Assembly (NCBI GenBank): GCA_031002005.1
Contig: CM061920.1
Span: forward strand, 51,128,610-51,192,609
Reading direction: 5' to 3'
Source: Vandiemenella viatica
Lineage: Eukaryota > Arthropoda > Insecta > Orthoptera > Morabidae
DNA length: 64,000 bases
Part shown: positions 26,091 to 38,268 of the stretch, one piece after another
Position numbering within the stretch: the first letter of the stretch is position 1
How the letters are laid out: the number at the start of each line of letters is the position of its first letter
Translations under genes and position numbers: made by a program
Notes under the pieces: model-generated
What the model was told of the DNA's origin: nothing
Databases searched by the model: none
Seen by the model: the letters and a program-made list of their open reading frames with translations, nothing else

Positions 26091-27312
26091 CTTGAAGAAA
26101 TAAAATTCTACTAATTGTAATAGAAAATATCAAGACGAACTACTAACAGTTTTCAGACCACTTCAGAGCACAGCTATGATAGAACTGAAGTAATTGTAAG
26201 AAGCGGGATTTATACACTTCAAAGAAGTCACATATACGGCGCCGATTGTTTTTACAGTGCACTTCACCGGTGCAACGGTACAGGAACAAAGTAGTATTGT
26301 TGGAGAAGCACCAACACCGAACCCCTTATAAAATAAGGCTTGGAAAGTTCTGCTAATCGCAACAGTTTAGACCGAGGGAAAAGCACATACACAGAACATG
26401 CTGTAAATATAACAGAAACTCAAAGCGCAGCAGTAGAGGCGAGAAATAAAAATATTTAAAAAATGAATAAACAAAACTAATAGCAAGTGTGAGTAAATAA
26501 ATAATAACATTTAATTTCTTAAAATACGACTATACGTAGCAATTCGCGGCACATGAAACTAAAATGTAATTAATAAAAAAATTGGTAATTAATTCCTTAT
26601 AACTGGTAAAATTTCACGGCACACCTTTCACCTTGCCGCGGCACACCAGTGTGCCGCGGCACACCGGTTGCGGACCACTGTGTAAGAAGATCTCGCTGAT
26701 TGATTGTGCTTGAAGACTAATCTCTTCTGGCTTAAGCACTTTGGAACTACGCTAAGCCAATTGCAATATCTTTGTGCCTGAAGAGAAACGCAGTGGTTAA
26801 TTGTAAATTATGTATATTTTCTATGAAATTGTAGTGTAATGGGTAAAAATGGTTTCAATGAACTGTAATTTGACTAAAACCAGTACATTGTCTGAAATGT
26901 TATTTAAAAACTGTAAGTGACAATGTTGTATAAGCTGTAATATATTAATGGGATTTTTACTATTTGAAATTGTTTAATTTCATTAGTTTAAAATATTTCG
27001 TTGTGTCATTTAATGATTTTAAGTAATTTTGTATAAGTTTTAATTGTTCTGTATGATTTCTATTGTTGGAGCAACTGTCAGCATTCCAGAAGCGTCGGTC
27101 GGCGCTTTCAATGTTCTCTGGAATCAGAGCTGCCAGATTGTATAATTATTAATTAGATGCAAAATCTGTTTAATATGGTTAACTTCCGTATCCTGTTTGT
27201 ATAACAGATTGCCTTGTATAATTGGATACAGAAATAAGAATTTAAAAGTAAAGTGCATTCTAGCACCTTTTTCAAACACAACTAAAATTATAAAATACGT
27301 AGGATTATAACA

Positions 27313-27805
27313 ATTGGACGATGACTTGGAAAGGTGTGTGATATATACATATTCACGTGTTTGAATGTGTATATGTGATATAACTTTTTACATATGTATA
27401 TATTTCCTTTTTCAGATTCAAATTTTGTCCTTGCGGCTGGAGTGATTTATTGAATTTTAACAATCGATACAAATAATTTGGTTTCATTCCGATTGAGGTT
27501 AAGTAGTTGTTGATTTTGTATAATTTCGAGGACCCAGCGGTATAAAATAAGTTGTCTTGACTGGCAGCGTTGTCTGGAATATTCTACGACGCTACCGCTA
27601 GCGAACAAGCACACTCCGGAGCTGTACAGTGCTAACAAGACAGAATTCTACCTCATTTATTATTGTAATGTGCTCGGAAAAAGTCTAACGTCAAGTTTGC
27701 GTATGTTTTGCTTAAGTGTTTTACGAGTTATCTTAGCCGTCCGGCTGGCTGATAACAGAGTATAATGCAATTAACAATTATGTGTAAATTAATTTTCAAA
27801 ATACA
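27313..27805. other. Unassigned sequence
   Basis: Apart from the PBS-like start after the LTR, no internal retrotransposon coding sequence is visible. AT-rich TATATA stretches occur near 27340-27410. Confidence 0.35.
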
Positions 27806-27809
27806 CTTA

Positions 27810-28024
27810 AGATGCCTCCCATTCGGGAGGACACCGCTTCGAATCCCCGTCCGGGCATCCAGATTTGGATTTTCCATGGTTTCCCCAAATCACTCCAGGC
27901 AAACGCTTGGATGCTTCCTTCAAAAGGCTATGGCCGAATTCCTTCCCGTTCCTTGCCCCCAGTCCAATCCAGCCTCTAATGACTTCGACCAGGCGAAAAG
28001 CCGAAAGTATATATAAAAAAAAGA
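27810..28024 (+). mobile_element. tRNA-derived SINE, 5'-truncated
   Basis: Box B GCTTCGAATCC is at 27836-27846. The body has TTTCCATGGTTTCCCCAAAT, CTTCAAAAGGC and TGGCCGAATTCCTTCCCG, and it ends in an A-rich tail at 28014-28024. The box A half is missing. Confidence 0.85.
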
Positions 28025-28570
28025 AATAGATGCGAAAAAGTTCTTAAACAGAATTGTTATTAGTAGGAGTCGCTGGACTGACAATTATACCGAGTTGAAG
28101 GCACCTAGCCATCTTAATTTCTCTAAACCATTGTACTGGTTCTAAAGATAAACAGTTACTAACATGGTTTAATTACTAGGTCATGGCAAAATTAAATAAA
28201 AATTAGAGTAAAGGGTAGATAAAGATAAGAAAATCTATAATTGGTAAATAAAAAATTACCAATAATTTTGTGTAGGCAAAGTAGAATTGGTTTCATTAAA
28301 TGCTGTTTCCCTGTGCAACAGAATGTTATTTGGATTCTGTTTAATTTTTAAACACTGAAAAAGTTATGTGGAAGAAGACAATTTCAGATAAACTGATATC
28401 TAAGACGCACGAACGCCAAAATATATTCCTGGAACTAAAAGTCAGAACCATAACTAAATCACAAAATAAAACCTTCTTTCATACACAATGTGACTGTGGA
28501 GGAATTTACCGAGTACACGATAAAAATGGCTACTATTTATCGTGCATGATACAAATAAAGTGCAAATTTT
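28025..28570. other. Unassigned sequence
   Basis: AT-rich sequence between two SINEs. The frame beginning at 28366 has no recognised domain and runs into the SINE, so it is not a gene. Confidence 0.35.
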
Positions 28571-28574
28571 CATT

Positions 28575-28790
28575 AAGTGCAATAACGCTTCGGCCTCGCA
28601 TTTGGAGGTCACGGGTTCGAATCACCATCCGGTTTCCATGATTTCCCCAGATCGGTCGAAACGAATGCTAGGTTGGTTCATTTAAAAAGGCCATGGCCGA
28701 ATTTCTTTCCATTCCAAGCCCCCAGTCTTTTCCAGCATCTTAAATGACATCGACGTCGACGGCGCTTAAAGCCACAAACATAAAAAAAAC
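28575..28790 (+). mobile_element. tRNA-derived SINE
   Basis: Same family as 55981-56233. GCCTCGCATTTGGAGG precedes box B GGTTCGAATCA (28614-28624). The body has CCATGATTTCCCCAGAT and GGCCATGGCCGAATTTC, and the tail is AAAAAAAA at 28782-28789. The sequence between box B and the body is shortened. Confidence 0.8.
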
Positions 28791-29440
28791 GCAAAGGTTA
28801 CTTGAAAGCGTTATATTAAGAATTAAGTGCGTTTTATAATCGATCTGGGTGATTACATGAATAGCAGTTTAAGATTGTTTGCTGATTATACAGATTTTGC
28901 TTAAATACCTTTTATTTATTTTTTATTTTATTTCTAGGTTGTCTCTGTCCCTATCTCCCTATGTAATATTTCTAAATCTCTTCAAACTTTATAGACATTC
29001 ATCAAATTTTGCAGAGCGAATTCAAATACAGGTCAGGTTCGTGTTTCAGCCAGACCAGATCACGCGGACGCGGTCATCAGCTGTCACCATAAACACTTTT
29101 TTCTTTTGTCCCTAGAAACGACCCAACTTGATTACTACCGAGTGGGAGTTGTGTCATATTTATCCTTTACCATCACAATTAACAAGCCCAGAGACCAGAT
29201 CGTGGACAAAGTTTATACGGAAGCAAAAAGAGTTTCCTGACTATAAAAGTAGAGCGTGATCGCAACGTTATCCCAGCAAGGTGCGATAAATCACAAACCA
29301 AACTGCAAAAATTGTAACGCAATGCTCACGACGAACAAGAAGAATTCGCTTTGTGACGAGTACACTGTTCACTCATTGGCAATGACGATTTCATGAAATA
29401 TTTGAGCGTAACAGTACAAAGAAACATGAACTGAGATTAG
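28791..29440. other. Unassigned sequence
   Basis: No coding or repeat signal is recognised. The frame at 28879-29115 is low complexity. Confidence 0.35.
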
Positions 29441-29459
29441 CAAACAATTTCGGTCGTGT

Positions 29460-29965
29460 GCAAACTTAGTTCTAGACTACAATTCATAGTGCAACGCGTG
29501 TGCAAAGGAGATGGAGTACAAAACTCTTGTACAACCTCATGCTGTACTGTTTGGGATTTGTATCGAAAAGATTTATAGACAATATTGAGAAAGCACAAAG
29601 AAGAGAGTTTCATTTTGTGACCGCTTACTATATACCTCACGAAACTGTAACAGAATTCATACATAGATTAGGCTGGAATTTTCTGGCAGACAGCCGTAGG
29701 TTCCGTTTGAATTTAAAGGCAAACATGTGAAAATCCACTTTAATGTACGTCTGATGGAAATACTTCGGTGACCACCCTATTTCGCCTTCTGTGACAGGAG
29801 GCTGAGTGAAGTAATGTGCCGTATTGATACTTACATGTATTCTTACTTCCCTCGTGCCTTCAGGGATTGTAATGCACAGAGTATAAGGTTAGTTTTGGTA
29901 CAAAGCGCTCTCCCCCACCCAAATTTTCGTGAATTGCAGAGTATAGATGTGAATGTAGATGGATA
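29460..29965 (+). pseudogene. LINE-D 3' end (RT C-terminus and 3' UTR)
   Basis: The frame at 29500-29730 reads KLLYNLMLYCLGFVSKRFI, then IEKAQRREFHFVTA and HRLGWNFLADSRRFRLNLK. This matches the C-terminal part of CR1/jockey-group reverse transcriptases (leucine-rich thumb, then E(K)xQRRAxRFV and LxWxxLxxRR). The 3' UTR contains GTGCCGTATTGATACTTACATG-like sequence and closes with TTGCAGAGTATAGATG, then GAATGTAGATGGATAG, a short GTAGATG-type tail. It is a 5'-truncated copy of a family different from LINE-A, B and C. Confidence 0.7.
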
Positions 29966-30259
29966 GTTGAACAAACTCGTTCACCGATCTGAACAAAAAC
30001 TTAAACCAAATAAGAAATATATAACTGAAAGTTACAAACATTAATCCAACCAAACAATTGATCGGAGGAGGACCAGCTCTAATAATAATGAAGGTATACG
30101 GCTGTGTGGTTATTCGCGTCTTAATACTTGGCGACTAATATTTAAATGCTCTTGTTTGAAAGGAATGTCGTTTATTCGTACACTTACTTTCAATCACGTA
30201 ACTGTGTGTGTGGAGTGAGGTGAGGAGAGGAACGGTCTTGTGCATTTATTCCTCCCTCG

Positions 30260-30510
30260 TAGGGCCGGCGTTAGGGGCGGGGAGAGGGGAATAAGCGGGT
30301 CAATTGTACCCCGGACCCGCCGACTGATGGGGGGCCCGATCACCGGCTGTAGGGATCCCCCAGGCCAAGAATCCGCCCATTGTCGCCAGCTAGTTGTAGA
30401 GCTTTTTTTTTTTTAAAAAAAAAAAAAAATAGGCTCACCCCAAACGGTTGCGTGACTGCTGGCTGCTAAGAACGCTTACCCCGGGCCCGAGAATCCTAGC
30501 GCGGGCCCTG
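30260..30510. mobile_element. CAGGGCC-type MITE
   Basis: The ends TAGGGCCGGCGTTAGG and, reversed, CAGGGCCCGCGCTAGGA form terminal inverted repeats. The flanking octamers CTCCCTCG and CTCCCACT agree at 6 of 8 bases. The interior is GC-rich with a central T-run/A-run (about 30401-30429) that can fold on itself. There is no coding sequence. It is related to the copies at 35461 and 51773. Confidence 0.65.
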
Positions 30511-30599
30511 CTCCCACTCCTTTGTTTCTAATTGGAAGATCTTCTTTTAAGTGGTAATGTCACTAGTTATTAAACATCGTTACGCTTTGCAATAAGGGA

Positions 30600-31140
30600 A
30601 GCGTCCCTCACTCTCTCATTACGGCACTGCGTACGTTCGATTCGGTGCACTTGCACTCAATGAACCCTGCTCATCACGGGAGCTGCCTGCATGAAACAGC
30701 TGCGTTGCGTCTGGACTGGGCGGTGTCTCCCTCCCCCTCCTCCCCCACCATTCGCACCGCGCCTGCAGCGCTCACGACGGCAGGGCGACGGGTGCAGTTG
30801 GCAGTTGAGCCACGTAGCGCCGATCGATCAGCGGTTGCGTGTGATCTTTGCACACAGTTTTGTTATTTTTCTCTGTCGTAAAACCGATTGTCAGCCGCAA
30901 TGGGAACTTGAAAATACATTGGATCTCTTTTGTTAAACTATGACAGAATGTGAACAATTTGCATCAGTGAAAAATTCGTTAGTGCTACTTTCTTCTGCGT
31001 TTTAAGTGATTATGTACTTGTTCGATGGTACCAAACGAAATGAAATTAGAGTGCGGTATTCTTCTGTAATTGTTGCGGGTGACAGTTGTTGGTGTGTTGC
31101 TGAACGAAGGAGGTCGCAACGTCGCATCTGCGAAGGTAGG
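30600..31140 (+). promoter_or_regulatory. CpG-rich stretch, possible host promoter or first exon
   Basis: Within AT-rich, CpG-poor surroundings, 30600-30850 has many CpG dinucleotides (for example GCACCGCGCC, GACGGCAGGGCGACGGG, GTAGCGCCGATCGATCAGCG). A GAAG/GTAGGA splice-donor-like site lies near 31135. No convincing protein frame or known element is recognised. An unmethylated promoter with a non-coding first exon is one reading. A GC-rich transposable element is another. This call is weak. Confidence 0.2.
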
Positions 31141-31144
31141 ACAT

Positions 31145-33520
31145 GCAACCAGCCTATAGCCTTGTGTTGGCGGGTCGAACGAAACTACCGCTAGTGAACA
31201 ACTCGACTCGCTTTCACACGGCACGACGTCTAGTGAAGGGAGCCCGTGTCACCCAGCTGTCGTTAAATATATTCCCAGAAAACAAACCACATTTTTTTGT
31301 TTTAATTTTTGGGAACTGTGGTCATATTAGTTGTTTGCTGTAATTAAACATTATCTGTTTTCGATATTTCCTTGACAATTACTATAAATTTTAAACTGAA
31401 GAAAAAAATACTTTGGCTGCGATATTATTAATAGTGATTATTTATGTAAATCGCACTAGTTTTATAATATACGAGTGATGTGATTGGATATGTGATAAGT
31501 TGTTTACCAGCTTAAAGTTTGTTTTTATTTATTTATTTTTTAAAGTAAAAAAAAAAAAGAGAGGAGTTTTGGGGATACACCTAAAAACTAACGAAATATT
31601 GGCAAAATATACATGATGAATCCTTAGTTTTCATATCAGCAATCTGCCCCAAGGAAGAATTTCGCAGCTGATCAATTCGAGAAAGTAAACAAATAGGACA
31701 GTGAAAGGTATCACTCGACGTTCTTCGAAATATAGAGCATCTTTGGTTGTGACAGTTTCGCAGTGTCACCGCTGCTCACGCAGATCGGCTGTGGTCGGGT
31801 AAATGTTGAATATCAGAGACATTGAATAGCTAAAATATGACGTTCGTTTACGTTACTTCAGTTTTTTTTTTTTTTTAATCAGTTCCATTTAAAAACCTCG
31901 TATTGCCAATAAGAATAAACGCCCAATTTCAACCTATGCATACACGCAGTAAGTAGTAAGAACTCAACATTATGAATAACTAACAGTATATTACATAAAT
32001 TCATGTGATGTATTAAATTTAAGTCGAACCAGATGATAGCTGCCCCTTCTTACTAATATTTCCTGAAGTAAATAAAATTTGCAAATATTTTGCCTTATCG
32101 TAAAAAGTATTGAAGGTTAGGAATTAATATCGTACAACAATATAAAATACTTTTATCGCTCATAATCAAAATTTGGCTCAAGTGAAACCAGATCCATCGA
32201 AGACTTTGTTTCATTGAATTCCATGTCAGTAACAGAACGTTAAGAACGAATAAAGAGATGGCAGCTAAGTTACTTAAGCATGTTGATTTGAAACTGTTGT
32301 GCAAACGAATTCAATGTATCCCATCGCATCATCGTTTTATTCCAACCATTTTTATGTGGTTACCACCAGTTTTCTCTCAAGTTTCTTGAACAGTGAAACA
32401 TTTTATATATTGCAAAGTAATTGTATTTATTCAATGCAAAATAATAATACTAACAATATTGTAAACTAATCTTAAATCCAGTTGAATAGAGTATTTATTA
32501 TTTAGAACCCTATTTACTATTAATTAATTTTGAATTTAATATTGCTGCGGCTTTTTAAAAGTAGCCTATGCTGCGGTAAGTCTACCAGCAAACGTCAGCG
32601 CGAAGGAAGCTGTAAAACGGCCAAGAAGTTGGCAAAGAATCTTGTGATGAGTTGTGCAAGTAGTTATGGTAATGAGATGTTTACCAGCATGTTAACTACT
32701 CGGAAATATTTTTTTGCCTTTTTCTTCTGAGAATGGCATTCGTACGCTCCTAGTTGATAGATTTTAGGAACTTCAGAACGATAAAATAATAAAAACGTAA
32801 CAAAATATGATTATTCAATTTAAAAATGGAATGAGAGAAGCAAACATAATCGTAGATCGTACCGTTTGGTATTTTTATAAAGTTATTAAAGCTAACAACT
32901 GGCTCAATCTCCAGTAATCTCTAATTTATATTATTTTATCAGTTGTACTGTTATGTAATTAATCAAAAATTGAGTCTAAACTACTCCATTCACATCTTCT
33001 AATACCAGCTCCTGTATAATAAGAAAGATTATCACGTCTGATAATATATGTTCTTATACTAAAAAAGAAACTAAAAAACAATCTCCAAAAAATGCAGTTC
33101 TTAAGTGCCGTTAAATGATGAAGTAGCGCCGGTAGAATTATAAATGAAGAGGACCGAAAAGAATAAACCCTCTCGTGGATAAAAAAGATAGTAAATATAG
33201 CGCTATTGAACACATTTAGAATCTCCAAAAGAACAATGAAAATTAATTTGATCTTGCGATTTGTTTGTGTCAAGTACATTTCTTTTCGTGATTTATAAAA
33301 TTGGAAAAATGCATGCAATGATAATCTGGCGCGTAGTAAATAAAACTTCTGAACTGAAAAGATAGCGATGACCCTCGAGTCTATCTTTTTCCCTTGACCG
33401 GTATTAATACACAAACATTTGACATTGTGACAGAAAATAAGACAGCCAGCCGTCCACTGTATTGTGAGTTGCGATCGATGCGTCTGGAAGCCGAATTCTG
33501 TAAGGGAAAGCGACCTTGGT
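31145..33520. other. Unassigned intergenic sequence
   Basis: AT-rich, with A- or T-runs at about 31548-31558 and 31862-31876. The frames (for example 32095-32304 and 32959-33414) lack any recognisable domain. Confidence 0.4.
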
Positions 33521-33529
33521 GTGCCACAC

Positions 33530-33625
33530 TGGTTGTTGGTGACGGTGTGGTGGCCCAGGTGGTAAAGCGCGTGATTGCGGTAAGGAAGGTCTCAGAATCC
33601 TGGTCTCAGCTGGGGGCTTAAAACT
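33530..33625 (+). repeat. tRNA-like segment, possible SINE head
   Basis: TGGCCCAGGTGGTAAAGCGC resembles a box A region. About 45 bases later GTCTCAGAATCCTGG could be a decayed box B. It is unlike the main SINE family and has no clear tail. Confidence 0.3.
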
Positions 33626-34250
33626 GACCGTCTCCTCTGGCAGGCTTTGCTTCTCGATGTGAAGATGCTAGTAACCTCTGTGTTTGGGACTCTACCTTTA
33701 ACTGTAGGATTACAAGGATAGGCAGCTATGATAGAGGCGCATTGCGCAGCCGGTAAGAAACTATGTCGAATGACTTTTATACCACATAAAATTATTATTA
33801 GTGTGACCGCGTGTAGTATTGACGGGATGAAGCTCAGCGGACCTGGAGTAACATTAACGGAGGTAGAATTCCTCACTCACCTTCTTGACCTCATCACCAT
33901 GCTCCGCCCCCTCTTATCCCCTAGAGAGGAAAACTGAAGTCATATGCTTTTGGTCTTTGTCTTATAAGTAAACTAATTTTTTGACAGTTTACTTTAAATT
34001 CGTGAGTAATGTATGGCTCTGCAGATGTGCGACAAGTTTTTGACATTCAGTACAAGAGTCTAGTTTTTAATTATCTTTACGCGTTTTTATTTTTGACTGG
34101 GATTGTTTCATTTCTTTTAGAAAACTTTATTGACGAGTGCACGATGGATTTATATTTCCTTTTCAAGTTTGATACTTCGCAACGAAATGAAAATTGTAAT
34201 TCACATCGGTGTGCTGAAGGAAAAAGTCTCAAGCAATAGACAAAATTGAA
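33626..34250. other. Unassigned sequence
   Basis: This could be the body of the tRNA-like element to the left, but no family match is evident. Confidence 0.3.
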
Positions 34251-34254
34251 TGTG

Positions 34255-34328
34255 GAAAGGGAGAATAAATTGGTATTTAGGGAAATTGCCACCGGAGCGT
34301 GCGCTCAATCGCATTTAAATTAATTAAT
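34255..34328 (+). mobile_element. LINE-A 3' tail
   Basis: Only the 3' UTR tag remains: GGAAATTGCCACCGGAGCG, GCGCTCAATCGCATTT, and an AAATTAATTAAT end. It is an extreme 5' truncation. Confidence 0.8.
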
Positions 34329-34329
34329 G

Positions 34330-35452
34330 TGTATTGTTACTCCCGATACAAATATTAACACGAACTGCGTAATGTGATAAAGGAAAGAGGATTTCCGCAG
34401 AAGAGGCTCTCTTGATTAAAAAAGAATCTGTTCTTGTCTGAATAAATTTTATCTGAGAAAAATGCAAAAGCACTTACAAAACGTCATTGCGTCGTGTGTT
34501 GGAAGATCCAACCGATGGGCGGACCTTGTCCTAGTAAAATGCGCTCCCAGCACAGTGAAGGACAACATGTATGCCTTGGCGAAGGACTTCTTTGGGGACT
34601 TAAGTGTGGACTATAGCATATCTTAGTATCCGTAGATGCTGAGTCCAGTGTTTTTCCAGTGTTGCCACGCGCCAGCTCTTGGTCAAGATTTTACGAGTTC
34701 CAGTGACGTCAACACGCAAACAATGTCCACTACGTTGTGAGCGCTCACCCAGTTTATCACAGCTTTATATGCGTGAACTGACAATTTACTGTACGATCAC
34801 ACGTGAAGAAACACGTCTCATTTAGTTCAAGACATAATGTGACCGCACAGGCATCAACAAAAACTATACGATTTCAACATGTAAATGTGAGGAAAAACAG
34901 ATTTTAGGGTGGTTAGTACGTTCGTTATATATAGTAAAGCAAAGTGTATTGTTATCGCCAGTGGTTCTCATATTCTCTGTTTAGGAAGGCTGACGTAATT
35001 AATATCATGTCTTGTGGTAACGAGACTACAGGGGACAATAATTTTAATTCCTTTTTAAATTTCACATAGTAATAAAATACTGAACATATAATACCATGTC
35101 AAGTAGGACCTTGCATTTTAAATGTTCGTACTAAGAGAACAGCGCGTTTTTTTTTGTTTTTTTTTCCCCAGTAGAAATGGCTAAGAGTTGCCGTCGGTGT
35201 GAGTATACAAGAAAAAGCATACTCTTCCCCCATTTACGTCTTAAATAATATACATTTAATAAACAGACTAATTCGAACAAAATTGTAATGAGCTTATTTG
35301 GATCAAAGAATTTTACCCATATATGGTTGTAGCAGGTGTTCCTTCTGTGACAATTGACTGTTTCAAATCATTCTTCCTTTTATCTAGATTCTGTATGCCT
35401 CCTAACGTTATTTATTTCAGAAGTCACGTAATGCACCATCCATTTAATATCT
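34330..35452. other. Unassigned sequence
   Basis: A full TGACGTCA palindrome (34704-34711) is the only notable site and may be chance. No other feature is recognised. Confidence 0.35.
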
Positions 35453-35460
35453 CCTGTACA

Positions 35461-35775
35461 CAGGCCCGCCGCTAGCTGTTTGAGCGCCCGCGTGCAATAC
35501 CGATTATGCCGCCCCCTAACTACAGCCAGTGGTGGATTTAGGAAATCCGGGTCAAAAAACTGTGAGATTGCCGCCCCTTCGAACATTATTTACCGCCCCC
35601 CATTGTTGCCATCCCGAGTGTCGCCGGCAGCCCGGAGCAAAGGGTCGCCCGCTACATAATACGCAGCAAATTTTGTCGCGGTGACGACTATTGCGGCGGG
35701 GCAGCGTTTTGCCGCCCCCTCGACATGCCGCCCGCGTGCGGCGCACACCTTGCACGCCCGCTTACGGCGGCCCTG
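35461..35775. mobile_element. CAGGGCC-type MITE with perfect 8-bp target duplication
   Basis: The left end is CAGGCCCGCCGCTAGC. The right end, reversed, is CAGGGCCGCCGTAAGC. CCTGTACA lies exactly on both sides (35453-35460 and 35776-35783). The interior is GC-rich with repeated GCCGCCCC blocks and no transposase. The 8-bp duplication and CAG start point to a hAT-type source. A GTGGTGGATTTAG motif at about 35529 may mark another small element nested inside. Confidence 0.85.
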
Positions 35776-35783
35776 CCTGTACA

Positions 35784-36205
35784 CCACAACTTCACACCTT
35801 CGGAAGCCACGAATGCTAAAGACTAGCCTCCCAACTATTTCTTGGTCTAAGTGATCTTTCGCATTTGTTGCTAGCCAGGCTGTTCAATTCCCTCCCACTT
35901 ACGGAGTTAATTCCTTCAATAGTCCGGTTATATTTGCTTTTCATCACCAATTGTTCAGAGAATTTTCCCATGTTTCTAATAAACCCGTTATAAATATTTT
36001 GGAGATACCGCAAATCGTATTCAGTAGTTGAAAATAAAACGCGTTGTTTCTTGGACAAAACCATTTCACATTTTTAGTAGTTGCCGGGAAATTAGAGGTA
36101 AACTGGCTGCGGCGTCCTCAGAAAAATGCTTTCATATATCAAATCTCACTTTCAGCAGCGGCTCTCATGAAGAAAACATTCAATAATTCCTAATCCAAAG
36201 GCCTT
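35784..36205. other. Unassigned sequence with a weak LINE-like trace
   Basis: The minus-strand frame at 35816-36064 includes TTEYDLRYLQNIYNGFIRN and EGINSVSGRELNSLASN. This vaguely resembles LINE C-termini, but not well enough to assign. Confidence 0.25.
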
Positions 36206-36207
36206 TT

Positions 36208-36438
36208 ACCGAGCTTGGTGGGTGAGCGGTTAACGATCTGGCCACGCATTCGGGAGGACGTCGGTTCGAATCCCAGTCCGGGCATCCATATTTTTGTGTT
36301 TTCCATGGTTTCCCCAAATCACTTCTTCAAAAGGCCATCGCCGAATTCCTTCCTATTCCTTCTCCCCGGTCCCATCTCGCCTCTAATGACTTCGACGCCA
36401 ACAAGACTTAAGCCATAAGTAAAAAATAAAAAAATACA
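36208..36438 (+). mobile_element. tRNA-derived SINE
   Basis: The head ACCGAGCTTGGTGGGTGAG and a box-A-like region precede box B GGTTCGAATCC at 36263-36273. The body has TTTCCATGGTTTCCCCAAAT, CTTCAAAAGGCCATCGCCG and CTAATGACTTCGACG, and the tail is A-rich from 36420. An internal deletion removes the CCAGGCGAATGC-type segment. Confidence 0.88.
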
Positions 36439-36439
36439 T

Positions 36440-37461
36440 CTTTAAAAGATTTTGCATTTCTATCAACCAAATGGTGCATTCAAAACTCAAACATTAAATC
36501 TGGGTTCCAATTCGGTTTATAGCTGTTCCACGACTATCTAATAGGGGAAAAAACTATGGTATTAGTTACAATGTGCGAACGTTTTTAAACTAAAGTTTCT
36601 TCTTTCTTTTAAAAATTTGCGAATTAACTTTTTCACAAAGCGAATGTGGTTTAATTTTTTGGAACTACAGTAATAACCCTCACTTGGAATCTTATTCCGG
36701 CGAAAATACGGTCAATAAGAATCGTGCTACTGCGGCTGTCTGCAAAAGTGCCAAGTGTCCAGGGCACGGATTTTTATATAAAAATTACTGTAAGCCCGTG
36801 CACGTGTTTTGGGTATGGTCGCGGTGCTAGAATAATCCCAGAAAATGCAGCAATAGTGAACATATACAAAACATAAAAAAGCGAAGGTAACGTAATGTAT
36901 AAAAATACTTCCTCTGAGTTATAAATCGCAAGTGTGATAAATAGATAGGAGAAATAGAGGTTCGTAATAACGTAATGACCCATAATTAGTGAACACAGAC
37001 AATGTAAAAAGTAAATAAAACGTAATTAAAAAAATCACCCACATTTTTATTTTTATTAGCCTTAACCTCGAATCTGGTGTCCAATGTCAGTACTTAAGTG
37101 TGACAGCAGTGATTGAAAAATGGCAATGAGGAAATATTGTGGAAATTTATTTCTGCGCTATTGAAAAACACTCATAACTTCGAGTTTGCAGTAACATCTC
37201 TGGCCACTGTTGTTCCGGAAACGAACGCCTGGTGTATGACGTCACAGCGTGTCAGCCAATAGCTATCGAGGTGGAAAGAGCGGATGGAATTATACTAATT
37301 GCTTGTTTTAAATTGACGAATTTGACCAGCACCACTTTGTGTATGGTTGTCATCTAAAAATATAAACCGATTCATCAGAGAGCGTGAGTGTTCATTCATG
37401 TTATTTGACGGTTAGCAACTTCTCGTTACTTGAATTTTTGTGGCTACTAAGGGAAATATAG
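36440..37461. other. Unassigned sequence
   Basis: AT-rich. A TGACGTCA palindrome occurs at 37237-37244 within a slightly GC-richer patch. No gene is recognised. Confidence 0.35.
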
Positions 37462-37469
37462 ATCTTTCT

Positions 37470-38268
37470 GGGACTGCTCCACTTTCGGAACCCAATCGAA
37501 CTTGCTACTAACCTATTGAAATTTGGATTATTTGCTTCGTCAACATGTCCTCTTCGCATTTTGCGCTCTTGCTTTGCGGAAAACTTGGCAAGAATTTAAT
37601 TAAAAATGCCGAAATACGACCTGACGCACAGCCGTTAGATGCCGCCAGCGTTGAAAAAAATCTGTGACAGTCTCTTAAAATGTTGACTTAATCCTTTGGA
37701 GTAACTTTTTCTTGCCGTTTCAGCTTTTCTCCGTTGTAAAAAGTCGCACAAAAGTTGACAAATAGACAATATTTATCCGAGTTGTAATACTGTGATGCCC
37801 GCTATCTTATATAGAAACGAGCAATGCAGAGGAGGGGGAAGATTGGTGTTTAGGGAAATTGCCACCGGAGCATGCGCTCCATTGCAATTTAATTTAATTT
37901 TTTAAAAATAATCGATTGCTTCTATTGTAAACAAATACGGCATTTCCGTGATGGATGCCGCGGAACGAAAATTTCGTAAAAATTTTCTCTTGGTCCAGGC
38001 CGTTTTTCAACCTAACCACGAACTTCATGACGAAACGAAACTGTTTAGGTTGATAAAAACCCTGTACCGATAATTACGTTATTTTTGCAGTGCTGATAGC
38101 ATTTCGCAGTGGCGCAGCCTCTCATATTTCGGCATTATTAATTAAATTTCTATCGACTTTTCGCAAAGAGCGCAAAACGTGAAGAGGACATGTTGACGAA
38201 GCAAATAAAGCAAAGTTCAACAGGTTAATACCAATTTCGCGTGGGTTCCGAAAGTGGAGCAGTCCCCA
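37470..38268. mobile_element. Non-autonomous element with long inverted repeats (complete copy)
   Basis: The termini are near-perfect inverted repeats: GGGACTGCTCCACTTTCGG on the left matches the reversed right end with one extra G, and similarity continues for about 170 bp. ATCTTTCT flanks both sides exactly (37462-37469 and 38269-38276), an 8-bp target duplication. The interior has no open frame and shares blocks with the copy at 5010-5688, such as AAGTCGCACAAA and the TTATCCGAGTTGTAATAC stretch. A LINE-A tail has inserted at about 37820-37902. The superfamily is not certain; Mutator-like or Merlin-like fits the long ends and 8-bp duplication. Confidence 0.85.
37820..37902 (+). mobile_element. 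LINE-A 3' tail nested in the inverted-repeat element
   Basis: Contains GGAAATTGCCACCGGAGCA, GCGCTCCATTGCAATTT and an AATTTAATTT tail. It separates ATATAGAAACGA from AATCGATTGCTTC, which are nearly contiguous in the copy at 5340-5375. Confidence 0.85.

Noticed and set aside
32959..33414. 151-codon antisense frame as a possible gene
   Set aside because: Residue content (F, S, I, R) is what AT-rich DNA gives by chance. No domain, start context or homology is recognised.
35816..36064. LINE C-terminus on the minus strand
   Set aside because: Only a loose resemblance (NGFIRN, LNSLASN), with no QRRA or WNxLP block.
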